A program made the translations under genes and the position numbers. 64,000 bases of DNA from Cyclospora cayetanensis (taxonomy: Eukaryota > Apicomplexa > Conoidasida > Eucoccidiorida > Eimeriidae): positions 1-64,000 of the forward strand of contig NW_020312114.1 in assembly GCF_002999335.1 (NCBI RefSeq). The letters are read 5' to 3'. Below are positions 14,886 through 25,671 of this stretch, piece after piece. Position 1 is the first letter of the stretch. Every line of letters begins with the position of its first letter. The notes below the pieces were generated by a model. It was not told where the DNA came from. It saw nothing but the letters and a program-made list of their open reading frames with translations, and searched no databases.

Positions 14886-16032
14886 CTAACTTTGCGGAGG
14901 GAGTGAACGGCGTTCTGCCGCTGAGGAAGCGCTGCCTTGGTGCAGGGTCGAGGCAGCAGCAGCAGCGTTCTTAGGAAGACTTGCATGGGAGGGGGGGGGT
15001 TGCACGCAAGGCGTGTCTTCGCCATCTGGACGGTGAAGCGGACTCTTCCCAAGCCTGTAATAGCCGGAGGCTGCACCGTTGAGGCCGTTCAGGAGATGGA
15101 GTCTTGGCAGCAGCGGCTGTTGTTGCTGCTGCTGCTGCTGCTGTTCAGCCTGGTGCTCCCGAGCGTGCTGCTCCGGCTCTTCCAAAGACAATCCCGCCTC
15201 CGCTAGCTGCTCTCCTAGACTTGCCTGCCCTGCACGGGAGAGCCGAGCAAGAAGGCCCCCTAGCTGCCTTTGTTCGGCTGTCTGCTGATCTTGGTGCTCC
15301 AGACGCTGCTGTTGCTGCTGCTGTTGCTGCTGTTGCTGCTGTTGCTGCTGCTGTTGCTGCTGTTGCTGCTGCTGTTGCTGCTGCTGTTGCTGCTGCGGCT
15401 GCAGTGTCAGAGCAGCCATACGGCTTTGCAGCTCTCTGAGGCTGTAAGAGCCGAAGGGCGATGCTGTGGCGACTGCTTGCTCTGTGTTGCCGCATCCCTC
15501 AGCCTGCAGCGACCAGGGAGCTTCCTGCAGCTGACGAGGCTCCTCCGAGTCATGCGATTGCTGCTGCCGAAGGAGCTCGGCGACTTGCAAGAGCTCGCAG
15601 CGGCCTTGCAAAGAAAGCGACTGCTGATGCAGCGGCTGCAGCATCTGCGGATGGTGCGACAGCGGCTGCAGAATCCCAGGAGATGAGGTCTTAAGGTTCT
15701 GTTCAGCCTTGCGCGCAGCAGCAGCGCTGAGCGAGGCAAAGGCATAGCAGTCGTCGCCAGTAGCTGTGCTCGCTGTGCTGCGGGAAACTGCTTGGCTCCA
15801 CGCGTTAAGGTCTCTGTATGCGTATCCTGAGGCAGTTGCGGCTGCTGCAGGCACATCGTCTGCGAGCGCTGCTACAGTAGGCTGCCAGCCGTGCTGCTGC
15901 TGCTGTTGTTGCTGCTGCTGCTGACTCGCGGCTGGCTGATGCCGCTGCGCCTGTTGCTGCTGCTGCGGCAGCACTTGTGGTGGCTGCTGCAGCGCGTGCT
16001 GACGCGCAAACAGGGTCTCTATGTCCACCACT

Positions 16033-16068
<36 letters not shown>

Positions 16069-17825
16069 TGCTGCTGTTCTCGTAGAGCTGCTGCGGCTGC
16101 ACTCTTGGGGACCTGCAGCATTGCAGGAACTTCAGTCCAAACGTCAGCCGAGTGAACGTGCTCCATCATGGGGTGCTCTTCGGTCTGCTGCTGCTGCTTA
16201 AGCGGCTGCTGTTGTTGCTGCTGTTGCTGCTGTTGCTGCTGCTGCTGCTGTTGCTGTTGCTGCTTCGTTGCCAGGTCTCGAAGAGAAAGGGTCGGCACAT
16301 GAGAAGTCGGAGAGCGAAATTGAAGGGCACCAGGAGATCGGGATGCCTGCAGCAGCAGTCGGGGAGATTATGCAGATTTTGATTGTGGAGGCTGCCGTCC
16401 GCCGTGCAGAGTTCTCCCCCTGATGGCTGCTGCAGCTGCAACTTGCGCCGCAATCTTTTTTGCGGTGTTCTCTAAGTCTCATAGCAGAGGGCACGGCCAT
16501 CAAATACACTGCAGCAGACGTACCGTCATTTCTTGGTGAACGACTTGCTGCTCTCGATGCGACTGAGGCAGCAAGCCTCCTTGCAGGGATCCCTGAAAGG
16601 TGTGAACTGCATCTGGCTGCTGTTGGGGGTGAGACTGCAAGCGTAAATCCGAGGATACGAGACAGCACTGCTGCAAGTCTTGAAGCTGCCGCTTCAACGC
16701 TTGCTGCTGCTGTTGCTCTTGAGGAGGGCTTTGCTGCGGCTGTTGCATGCGGCTGAATGCGGGGGAACGCTGGCGGTCTTTAGAAAGCATAGCGGACTGC
16801 CCAGCGGCTTCGGCTTCCAGCAGCATAAGCAGCTGCTGCTGCTGTTGCAACGTCTGCTGCTGCTGCTGCTGCTGCACCGTCTGCTGCTGCAACGTCTGCT
16901 GCAGCGTCTGCTGCTGCTGCTTCATACTGCCCAACCGCACAAGCTTGCCGTGAGCCTGGTTCATAGCAAGGTGCTGCAGCAGCAGCAGGTCCTGAGGCAG
17001 ACCCTTCTCTGGAAGTATTGGCTGGTGCTGACCATGCGGTGGCTGCAGCTCGCGGCGCGTTGCCATCGCCATCTGCTGCTGTGGATCGTGAAGCGGCTGG
17101 GCGAAGACGTATCCAACTTCGAGCTCTCCGAGGGCATGCGCATATTTACAGCTGGCTCCGTGAAGACACTTGCCTTGCTCACACCCCACGCGCACAGCAA
17201 AGAAAGGAGTTCTGAAGGACGTGGTGGTACACGGCACAAGGAAGCAGACTGGTTGCGAGTGGAGTTTGCTGCTCCGATGCATGAGCACCGGTTTACACCG
17301 AGCGCTAACACACGTGGCAGGCAGTATGGAAATCAAGTCATGTGCGGCTACTCCCCGAGGGGGCTGGGGTATGAGGCGACTGCAAGGGACGGGCAAGGGT
17401 GCAACAAAACGTCAAAATATATCGACTTCAGACTCGCGCAGCCTCGTGCTCTGGAGTCGAAGGCATGAGCTCACCTTCTCTATACAGCCTGCATAGCCCT
17501 TTCTTTCCTGGGAAATCCCGCAGCTCCTGCAAGCCGTGGGCATAGGAACAATTGTTGTTGCTGCATTGGCCACCCAGGAAGGCGTTGCAGAGTTTCGTCT
17601 TTCTCAAGTCGGGCAGCTGCCGCAGTTCCTCAGCCGAATGCGCAAAGGAGCAGTTGCTGCCACGGGTACACTTTCCCCGTGCATGAAAAACGCACCATGC
17701 CGCCTTGTAAACCCTAACAGCAGGAAGTGACGCATGACAGAAGTCGACGCTCAGGCCGGTAGTGCTTGTGTATATAGTTGTGCTCGCCACTCTGCTAAGC
17801 GGATGCAGGCGAATACTTACTGCAT
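14886..17825 (-). CDS. CCCH zinc-finger RNA-binding protein with polyglutamine
   Basis: Four exons in phase: 17825-17821 (only ATGCA), 17713-17475, 17173-16524 and 16346-14886, giving 784 residues. Residues 1-95 hold three tandem CCCH fingers: CVFHARGKC...C..AH, CNAFLGGQC...C..AH and CRLYREGKC...C..AH (spacings C7C, C4-5C, C3H). RKTKLC is a typical lead-in before finger two, and finger three is split by the second intron, which confirms the splice. The remaining 690 residues are Gln-rich with several uninterrupted Q runs (one of about 30 near 15300-15400) and no other domain. CCCH tandems bind single-stranded RNA, so a post-transcriptional regulator is likely. The tiny first exon is inferred from ACAAAATGCA followed by GTAAGTATT, and gives a short, typical finger-proximal N-terminus. 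Confidence 0.9.
15300..15403. repeat. CTG/TTG (CAG/CAA) polyglutamine-coding repeat
   Basis: About 100 bases of CTG/TTG triplets that read as an uninterrupted run of about 30 glutamines in the CCCH gene on the minus strand. Shorter runs recur at 15110-15145, 15893-15925, 16030-16078, 16200-16265 and 16830-16920. Confidence 0.9.
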
Positions 17826-20800
17826 TTTGTGATGAAACGAATTCGGATAGCGGTGAAACAAACACGTAGGGTCCGCTGCTCCCTGGTAGTGATCAAAAAG
17901 GGGTTCCAATGGAGATGCGGCTCTCTCGCTGAACAGATGCGAGGCCGCGAGCACCGACAGAAGAATGCTCTTCTCGCCTTTCACACGTTTATATTATAGA
18001 TACGAAAGACCTGCTCAGACCGCCGCTGAGAATGACCTGCAGCTGCTGCTGGAAATACCAAACCAAACGTGAACTTGGGCTGCTCGGCGAAGAGAAAACG
18101 CCAGATCACTCCGGAAAGGGAGTGCGTTCTTATGTTACTATCTCACGGACGTTTTAACAAAAGGTTACAGCCGCTCCTGAGAAGCCTTCAAATACGCAGG
18201 TGCAGCTCCGGACGAGAATGTACAGCCGAAAGAGCTGTAGTGTGGAGTGCATTGAGCGCTGCAGCAAGCCGCGCGATGAAATAATAGAGGCATGAGACCA
18301 GAGGCTATTAGAGAGAGAGCAAATTCGTTCGTGTGCAACTGAAATGCGCCCTTAAACCTAACACCTGTCAGTCGGTCTTGGACGGGCACGCGCAGCGCGT
18401 GGCGGTGGAAGTGTCTAGCGATATTAGAAATGGTAAATGATAAACAGGATTTTACCAGCAGAGGTTAAACTCTGTTTGAGTGTTGATGGAAAGGGCCAAA
18501 AACCTTTTGAAGGATAGAACCTGAACTGACCGAGGCCCCCGAGCAGTAGCAACTCGTCGGCTCGCGCATAGTTGGCGAGGCGGAACCCTGCGAGAGGAAA
18601 CAGTGAAACTGTCTGGATTCGAATTTCAAAATAACCCAAGATAATAAAAGCAACAAATGAAAATAAAAGGAAGTGGCTGCAGTAACAGAATTTGACTCAA
18701 CTGGTCACTGCTCGCGTCAGTGTGCAGCGGTGTTGCTGCGCGATGTCACCGTGGGGCGACCGGGGTCCCGTCCATTGCTGGTTTCTAAACCCGTACGTGC
18801 AAGTACGGCCAAACGTCACGATAATTCACGCAAAAATACGGACTTAATACCGTTTCTCACGCAGAAGCTGCTGTGACCTTACAGAAACTGCCAGTTATTG
18901 CGTGCCCAGCTCTGGACACATTCAGAGCTCACTAGCCGCTGACGCCATATGCATGAATGGCACCAAAACCCCTTTCACGACGCGAAATACGCTGTAAGTA
19001 ATAGAAGTGTTCTTGATCGCGCTACGTTGCCCTTATTAATGTGGTTGCCTGCCTTTACTAGCCGCTGACGAGGACCACGACCCGGTACAAGCTGACGATT
19101 CTACCAGGTGGGACCTCTATCGTCAGAGATTCGAGTTAGGACATGATTCGAGTATTTTAAGGGTAATGGTAATGAAGGCTTTGTGCCTCTTCAGCGATAA
19201 TTCACATCAGCAGCATAGAATTGCTCCCAAAGAACGCTTCTGTGGCCAGCATCGTGATATTTTTATACACTGCAGTGATTACCTGCCAACTTCGTGGCTC
19301 TCTTTCCCAGCCAATAATACTCGCCCATGCGGCCTTTCTGTATCGCTAAGAGCTATAGTGCACCCAGAAAGTTTATGGCCGCAACGGTACTTTCAACATG
19401 CCAACCGCCGCGTTCTGCAGGGGTTAGACGTATGTCAGGTAGCCAAAATCGTGTAGGATAAGAGGTCACGAGTGGGACAGCAGCATTCTTACTTTGTGTG
19501 TCTATTGAGAAACATGGACTCCACCATGGAGTGCAGTGCATCTTCACTTTTCTACAACCAAGGCAATTAGGAGCTCCCTAGTTAGCTTCGTGCGCACAGT
19601 AAGTCCTCTGGATAGCGGGAAATCGAAGTAGTTTTACCATACCCGTGTCTTTTACAGTAAAATCTTTATGCAGCAACTCAATTTCGGTGCACCTGGCCTA
19701 AGTTGGACAAAATTTTGAGCTGTCTTGATAGCAGCTTATTGCATCAGACCTGAAACGCCGTAAAAGCGCAAACAGTCGAGGCTTCAGCTTACCCCTCATA
19801 GCTATTCATCAACTGATTGCGACTATTATAATCTTAACAGGTGGATGCCCTCTTACAGCCGATAATGGGATAGAGTTTATAGAAGCGTTTGTCGACAAAA
19901 AAACTATCTCACTCTGGTCTACACACCACGAATGCTAGCAAAATGAATTGAAGTAGTGCAGTTGTCTTCGAAGAAACCTTTAAAGATGATAGTAACCTGA
20001 TACCCCTGTGATTTTACGAGGTTTTATATACGCGGAGAATAAACATACAGGAAAAGCACGAGTGACTCAGGCACCTGAGCAGCAGGCCATCCACTGCATA
20101 ATCGCTATAAGATGAGTAAAATGCAAAATCCTAACAGGATTAACGCGGACTGCTGTATGCACAAAACAAGAACTTTCCATGCATCAAGTGCAAAAAAGTT
20201 TTTTTCGGTTTCTTTGAAGCTTTGAACAAGCTCTCGAAATCAAGCACAGAGCGGTACCAAGACAGTGGCACGTACAAATACATCCCCCTTTGTGAACGAG
20301 CGTACGCGCATCACTGAATTGTGAAGCCCACGAGCCAGGAGGCGCTGTGGGCTGCACATAGCCAGTACTGGCAAACAGTTGATCATTTTTGGATGAATCC
20401 TGTCAGTACTTGGTATTCTTGATCTTCTTGTTACTTTTGGCCTCTTTGAAAGTGGATCAAAACTTGTTCGGACCAGCAATGCTGTGCGCGTTGGGCTGGG
20501 GAGCCATCGGAACAGAACTCCAAAAACAAAGCACACACCTCTTTTCAAAATAGCATACTCCAAGCACCTTGCTGAAACTCGTGGGATTCTTCAACACTGA
20601 GGCTAACCGGAGGTGGCAAAAGAAGGCCTTCGGATATTTTAAAATAGCATGCACCCTAACAAACTGAATCTCACAACAAAAACTACGGGTGTCAGCTTGA
20701 TTCGCTCATAAATCTAATGCTGTTGTATCAGCGTTGAAGCTAAGGCTGCATATTTCTTAGCGCATGTGAGTACCCTAGTGAGGCCGACCGCCTACCAGGC

Positions 20801-21556
20801 GGCTGTGGGGGAGGTGTAAAACAACCCTCATATATCGTCGGAACACTGTGTGAATATATGAAACGGGATGATCTACTATAGTAATTTGTAGAGGATAGAC
20901 CTTCTCTCGTGTGCTCTGTTTTCTGCTCTTTATGGCAACTTGAATCCGTTCCCTCCTGGTCCATCGAGACATCTCGTACGGGGGATGTTCAGGTATGCAG
21001 CTGTGCACAGCGCCCATCCTGCCTCTAGTATTAGCTGGAGTCATTATTTTTAGAAGCATTCAAATACTTGAAAAAACTACAAGGTCGCATACCAAACTCT
21101 GAACATACCGGCAGCCCGGGGAGATGCCATGGAGAGGACCAGGGCAGGCACCGGTGTGCAAATACATCGAAGCAGAGAAGAGAAAAGACAAAAGGGTTGT
21201 TGATAAACAGTCCATCAGTTTGATTTATTAATGATGCAGAGACGTACAAGTCGCCCCCTGTAAGCAGTTTGCTGCCGAGGCCCTGCCTGGTCGACGTTGA
21301 AAGTGGATAGAATCTTATGCATCCATATCGCCTCCTTTGGCTGCTTTTTGCCAGATTGGGTCGTATGGAATGATTTTTAGCGTGTATTTTTGTGGCTTCA
21401 AGGCTACATTGAGAAGGCCATAGTGCAAGGGCCACGTCCGACTATATGCAGCGTCAAGGTCACGCCCAGACAACTCGAACGGCGGCCGACATAACCCCAA
21501 GCACCTGAGTTTCATGGGCACTTCCCTATAAGAGGCTGTTACAGTATTAGGCCCTC
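17826..21556. other. Long repeat-poor intergenic region
   Basis: No intact gene recognised over 3.7 kb. Frames are short and interrupted. One fragment (19811-19950) resembles a retroelement integrase and is listed separately. Base composition is more AT-rich than the gene blocks. Confidence 0.5.
19811..19950 (+). mobile_element. Integrase-like fossil fragment (DNGxEF motif)
   Basis: One frame reads HQLIATIIILTGGCPLTADN then GIEFIEAF and ends in a stop soon after. LTR-retroelement and retroviral-type integrases carry a similar block: a helix, then GCP, then SDNGxxF around the second catalytic Asp. The D-N-G-x-E-F match and the preceding GCP are convincing, but the piece is short and isolated, with no neighbouring domain recognised. 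It is too small and interrupted to be functional. Confidence 0.45.
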
Positions 21557-22687
21557 ATGGATGGACATTGCAAAATTCTAATCGGTGACAAGGGAGTTGC
21601 AGTTTCCGCCGTCTCGGAAGGAGGGTGCCTATGCAGCGGCGACACATATCCCGTCGATGGAGGAAAACCCTCAGTTTCATGTCAGATATGCGCAGGCCGA
21701 CGGATCACCAGTCACTCCGGTATTTGTGGGCCTACAAGAGCGGCTCGTTTGGCGGCAACTGACCTGAATGGAACGAGAAGCTACAAAACTGTGAATAGCA
21801 GGCAACGCTTTGCCCCTTTCGCACGCTTCCGCAGCTTCGGGTATTTCGGCTTTGCGATTTTCATCTTCATTCTGTTTTTAGCTACAAATTTGAACCCGTC
21901 TCAATGGCGGAGCTACAGAAGTGCTCCGACTATGGTGGTGCCTCTGGAGGAAGCCACGCCCATCTCTTTCTTGTGGATACCCCAGCTGCCCTTGAAGGTA
22001 CTTGGTGCGCTTTTTAGTGACTTTGGAATTTCAGGTGCTTCAGCAGTGGCTTGCAAAGACAGCCCATGCGATGCGGCGCCTTGCTACGAGCATGGAGAAG
22101 TCCGGGTTTGCGTCTGCCCCCCACCTTTTCGGGGTCCCACGTGTGTGGACAAGGCTTCGCTTTGTACTACGGATTGCGGTATCAGTCAGACTACCGGAAT
22201 CACTTGCTCGAGCGCGCTGTGTTCTCTGGGAGAATGCGTCGATGCGGAGGCAAGTCCGTTCTTCAAATGCGAATGCGGGGATTTTTTTGAAGGCACCAAT
22301 TGCGAGATCCCTGCAAACCCGTGCACAAGCAGCGTTAACCCGTGTGGGCAAGCCACATGCACCTTTTCTCCAGGGAGAGGCTCAGGCACAGTCACGTGCC
22401 AGTGCAATGATGGTTGGGAAGTGGCATCAGGGGCTGGTGTGGTTACGACCAAGTGGGGAAACAGCGAGGTCATCATGAACCCGCCGTGTAGCGTCCGTGT
22501 CAGCCGAGGCCTCGCGAAGATTTCCTTCTCCTTATCATCAGGAGAGCTTATGCTTTGGTGGACTGTCTTTGCTGTGATTCTTTGTATTCTCCTCTATTGC
22601 TGCTACAGTGTAGCTGCAGAATCGTGCGCCGACTGCTTTAAGAAGCTCAAGTTTGCGGGGCGGGTGCAAAAGGCCGCGGGAGCGTGA
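21557..22687 (+). CDS. EGF-domain type I-like membrane protein, copy 2
   Basis: A single open frame of 376 residues from an ATG at 21557. It aligns over its last 220 residues with the gene at 7865-8770, sharing SDFG, CYEHG, SSALCSLG, GDFF.G.NCE, NPCGQ.TCTF.PGRGSGTVTC and SSGEL..WW. There is a hydrophobic segment near residues 95-112 (FAIFIFILFLATNL), three EGF-type Cys modules, and a transmembrane helix (LWWTVFAVILCILLYCCY) with a short basic tail. The first 90 residues have no counterpart in copy 1. An apparent 39-base GTACTT...TTTCAG stretch at 21996-22034 is conserved as coding sequence in copy 1, so it is not an intron. A secreted or surface adhesive role is an inference from the EGF modules. 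Confidence 0.85.
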   Translation: MDGHCKILIGDKGVAVSAVSEGGCLCSGDTYPVDGGKPSVSCQICAGRRITSHSGICGPTRAARLAATDLNGTRSYKTVNSRQRFAPFARFRSFGYFGFAIFIFILFLATNLNPSQWRSYRSAPTMVVPLEEATPISFLWIPQLPLKVLGALFSDFGISGASAVACKDSPCDAAPCYEHGEVRVCVCPPPFRGPTCVDKASLCTTDCGISQTTGITCSSALCSLGECVDAEASPFFKCECGDFFEGTNCEIPANPCTSSVNPCGQATCTFSPGRGSGTVTCQCNDGWEVASGAGVVTTKWGNSEVIMNPPCSVRVSRGLAKISFSLSSGELMLWWTVFAVILCILLYCCYSVAAESCADCFKKLKFAGRVQKAAGA

Positions 22688-23800
22688 TCATCACAGGCGC
22701 ATCCATGACTGGCTAGCTCTGAAAAAGCCCACATATTCGTACTATAGAAGGAAACGGGGATAAAATTGGACGTTTCTGAACCCAAAGGTGTAACCGTTTG
22801 CATACTTGTGTGTTCGTTGGAGGGAAGCACCATCGAGTCCATGGCTGCCTCCTTTATTCCTTTACGCCGGTACACTCGCTCGCTGAGTTATGGTTGTACT
22901 TCAGTGCAGCTGCTGGAGTTTCTCAGTGATAAGATGCCCCAGGACAAATCCAAAGCTCTCTGTACCCAACACTGAAACCGCATCTGAATGCTAAATCCGC
23001 CCCGTTCATGACCCCTGCTTTTCTTGCACTCCTGTGCCTGTTCCTTTTGAAGTTTTTTCTACCCCCACCAGTCTCTTTCGAGTGGGCAGAACTTTTCAGA
23101 CTGAAGAGCTATAGATATCCGCAGGGCACCTGTTTCCCCTGAGGCTTTGCCTCCAACCTATTGGCGGCTCCCCCAGAGTTGCCCAGACACTGTAGTTGCC
23201 GCCTCTAAAAGCTTCTAGTCTCTAGAGCGCCTCCTCTTATTCTGCCTGCATTGCGCACTTTCGGCGCGAAAAAGCAGACATCATAAGGTAAAGGGAAGGC
23301 GCAAAGACGAGAGAGAAACCACCACGAGCCCTCTGAAGCAAAGCGAATGCAGAGTACTGTCTAAGGCCTTTAGATATATGTATATGGGCGTCGATCGAGA
23401 AGTTTGCTCCTCGGCCGGCCGGCCCATCGTTTCCCCCTCTGCGCACCAGCGAGTGGGTTTACTGGTTCAGCGCCTTATGATGTACCTGCATATGATCCTT
23501 TACTAAATACCGTGCTCTAGAGCCTCCAGTCCAATGCCTGTGCATTCACACATGAGGAGGCCCCAACTAATACTTACACCTAAGAGACCCCAAGGAAGTG
23601 CGCTGCAATAATACAGCAACGCCTCCTGGTGCGTCGAGTGCCGAGATGGCTGCTTCGCTCCATTCGTCGTGTGCGAGCCGTAAGCAAGCATCTCTATGTG
23701 TTGCTTGTTGGACACCTTGACATGTGCGAGTCTACTGCTCTTTCGTGTTGTGCAGTCGGCGCAAGCACGTGCGGCCGAAGCAACAGTGCGTGCCACTTAT
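22688..23800. other. Intergenic between convergent EGF copy 2 and the AP2 exon
   Basis: Both neighbours end here, so 3' UTRs are expected. I see no exon or repeat array. Confidence 0.5.
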
Positions 23801-25637
23801 TTATACTGCAACGCCCACCCTGCGTTTTTGCATTTCGTTCAGGAGAAGATCTGATGCAGCATGCAACGCTTGGCGGACGCCCCTCCTCTTAACAGCGAAC
23901 CAGACGGGTTGCTGAATTCCCTTTATCCTTGCTGCATAGCTGCCGCGCTTCTCGTTCCAGCTGATATTTTTTGCAATTTCTGCTGCTGCCTCCGCTACAG
24001 CAGAAGCTTCCCCCGGAAGGGCAGCTTCTTCCCGCAGGCGTGCGGCTGTTGTCGCAGCCACCGAAGCTGCCACAGAGCGCACAGAGTAACTCTTTCGGCT
24101 GCAGACGTCCTGCGCACACTTGCTGGGTGTAGTGTAGCTGGGGTCGAGGTTGCCGCCGCTCTCGCAGGCATCTGCCAGCATGCATGCAGTCAGGCCGATT
24201 CGTTTTGGCGGCTTTGGAGGGGATGACCGCTCTGGAGGAAACGCCTGCTGGGGGAAGAGCGAAAGCAGACACTCCTTAAAGGCCTCAAGAACGTGCGGCG
24301 CAGATTCTGCCGGCAAGCGGATCTCTTCAACCTCTGCATGATGTGGCATCTCAGGATCTCGGATGTGCTTGTGCAGCTGCTTTTCGAGACACGCAAGCGC
24401 GGCAGCTCCGGCCTTCTTCGTCGGTGCGCCTGCTGCTGCAACTGCTGTGGTGGATGCGCGCTTCGCGAGGCAGTTCCTTTGGCTGCTGCTGCGGAGTTCT
24501 CGGCCGCTAAAGCCACCAAGGCCGCATGCATGCGCCAGGGGATGCTCTTGAGGCGCGTTCGAGAGCTTCGCTTTCGACTGCATCAAGGGCGCGGGCGGTT
24601 GGAGCCGACTCCCCCCCCACTCGCTGTACCCCCAACGAACCTCCCCGCGCTGCTCCGTGGTCGCCTCGCCTTGCTGCTCGCTGTAAGGCGTCGAATGACG
24701 GCTCGTGACGCTCATGCTGCCGCACTCCGGGGCAGTCGAGTGACTGCCTCTCGCGGTGGACGCCACCCTCAAGGGGGAGTCTGGGGAGGCAGGCAGGCCG
24801 CATGCGCTTCTCTCTCCGGCAATAGCCAACTCCACGAAGGCGCGTGCCACTGCCTCCGGATTGCTTAGTCGAGAAAGTGCTTCCCCCCGCAAGATGGAAT
24901 ACTCGGAAGCCTTCACGAGGGCTGTCCCCTGCCTCGCAGAATGACTGCGGGTGCTGCCCCCCCCCCCGCAACGGCCTAGCGGTGACGCAACAAGGGACTG
25001 CCGCAGTGCCTGCTGCTGATCCGCTTCTTCCTCTTCTTCTCGCTGCTGCGTTTTGCGTCTGCCTGCGTCTTGCTGCGATGCGGAGCTCCCTGCGTTCTCC
25101 TGCTCGTCCTCAAAGATGGACGTGTGGCGCTTTGGCAGTCTCTTGGCTGCTCCAGGAGCATCCGCTGCCCCCTTCGCAGCGCTTGAAGGACTCAAATGAC
25201 GGGAAGCCTTAAGGGCGCTGTCGCTGGCTCCTGCACGACGCATGCCATTCGAAGAGAAGCGCCTTCCACGAGGGGTCGCGGCGTGCTCCCCCGCCTTGCC
25301 AGGCTGCTTCCTTGGCCTCCCCTTTTTCTTGCTTGGTCGTTTGGAGCCTTCCCAGTCACTTCCGCTGCTGTAGTCGCTGCTGACGCTGCTGCAGTCGCTG
25401 GTGCTGTAGTACAGATACCTGCTGCTGCTTAGAGGCGCCTGTTCCTTCTTGCCCTTGCCCTTTCCTTTGCCATCCACCCGGCAGTCTTCTTCTTCCGCGT
25501 CGCTACTCTGGCTGCTCCACGCATCCCCTGCTGCTGCTGCGCAAGCAGAAGACGAAGGGGCTCTCCGGCTGTATCGACTCCTCGTGAGCTCGCGGCCTTC
25601 CAGCCGCTGGTCATAAGAAAATCCTTGCATTTCTCGC

Positions 25638-25671
<34 letters not shown>

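Noticed and set aside
15104..17468. Long plus-strand Leu- and Ala-rich frames over the CCCH gene
   Set aside because: CAG repeats read as Leu or Ala on the other strand and are open in all frames. The CCCH motifs and phase fix the minus strand as coding.
21996..22034. Possible 39-base intron in EGF copy 2 (GTACTT...TTTCAG)
   Set aside because: The SDFG segment it encodes is conserved in copy 1, so it is coding; it is also very short for an intron.
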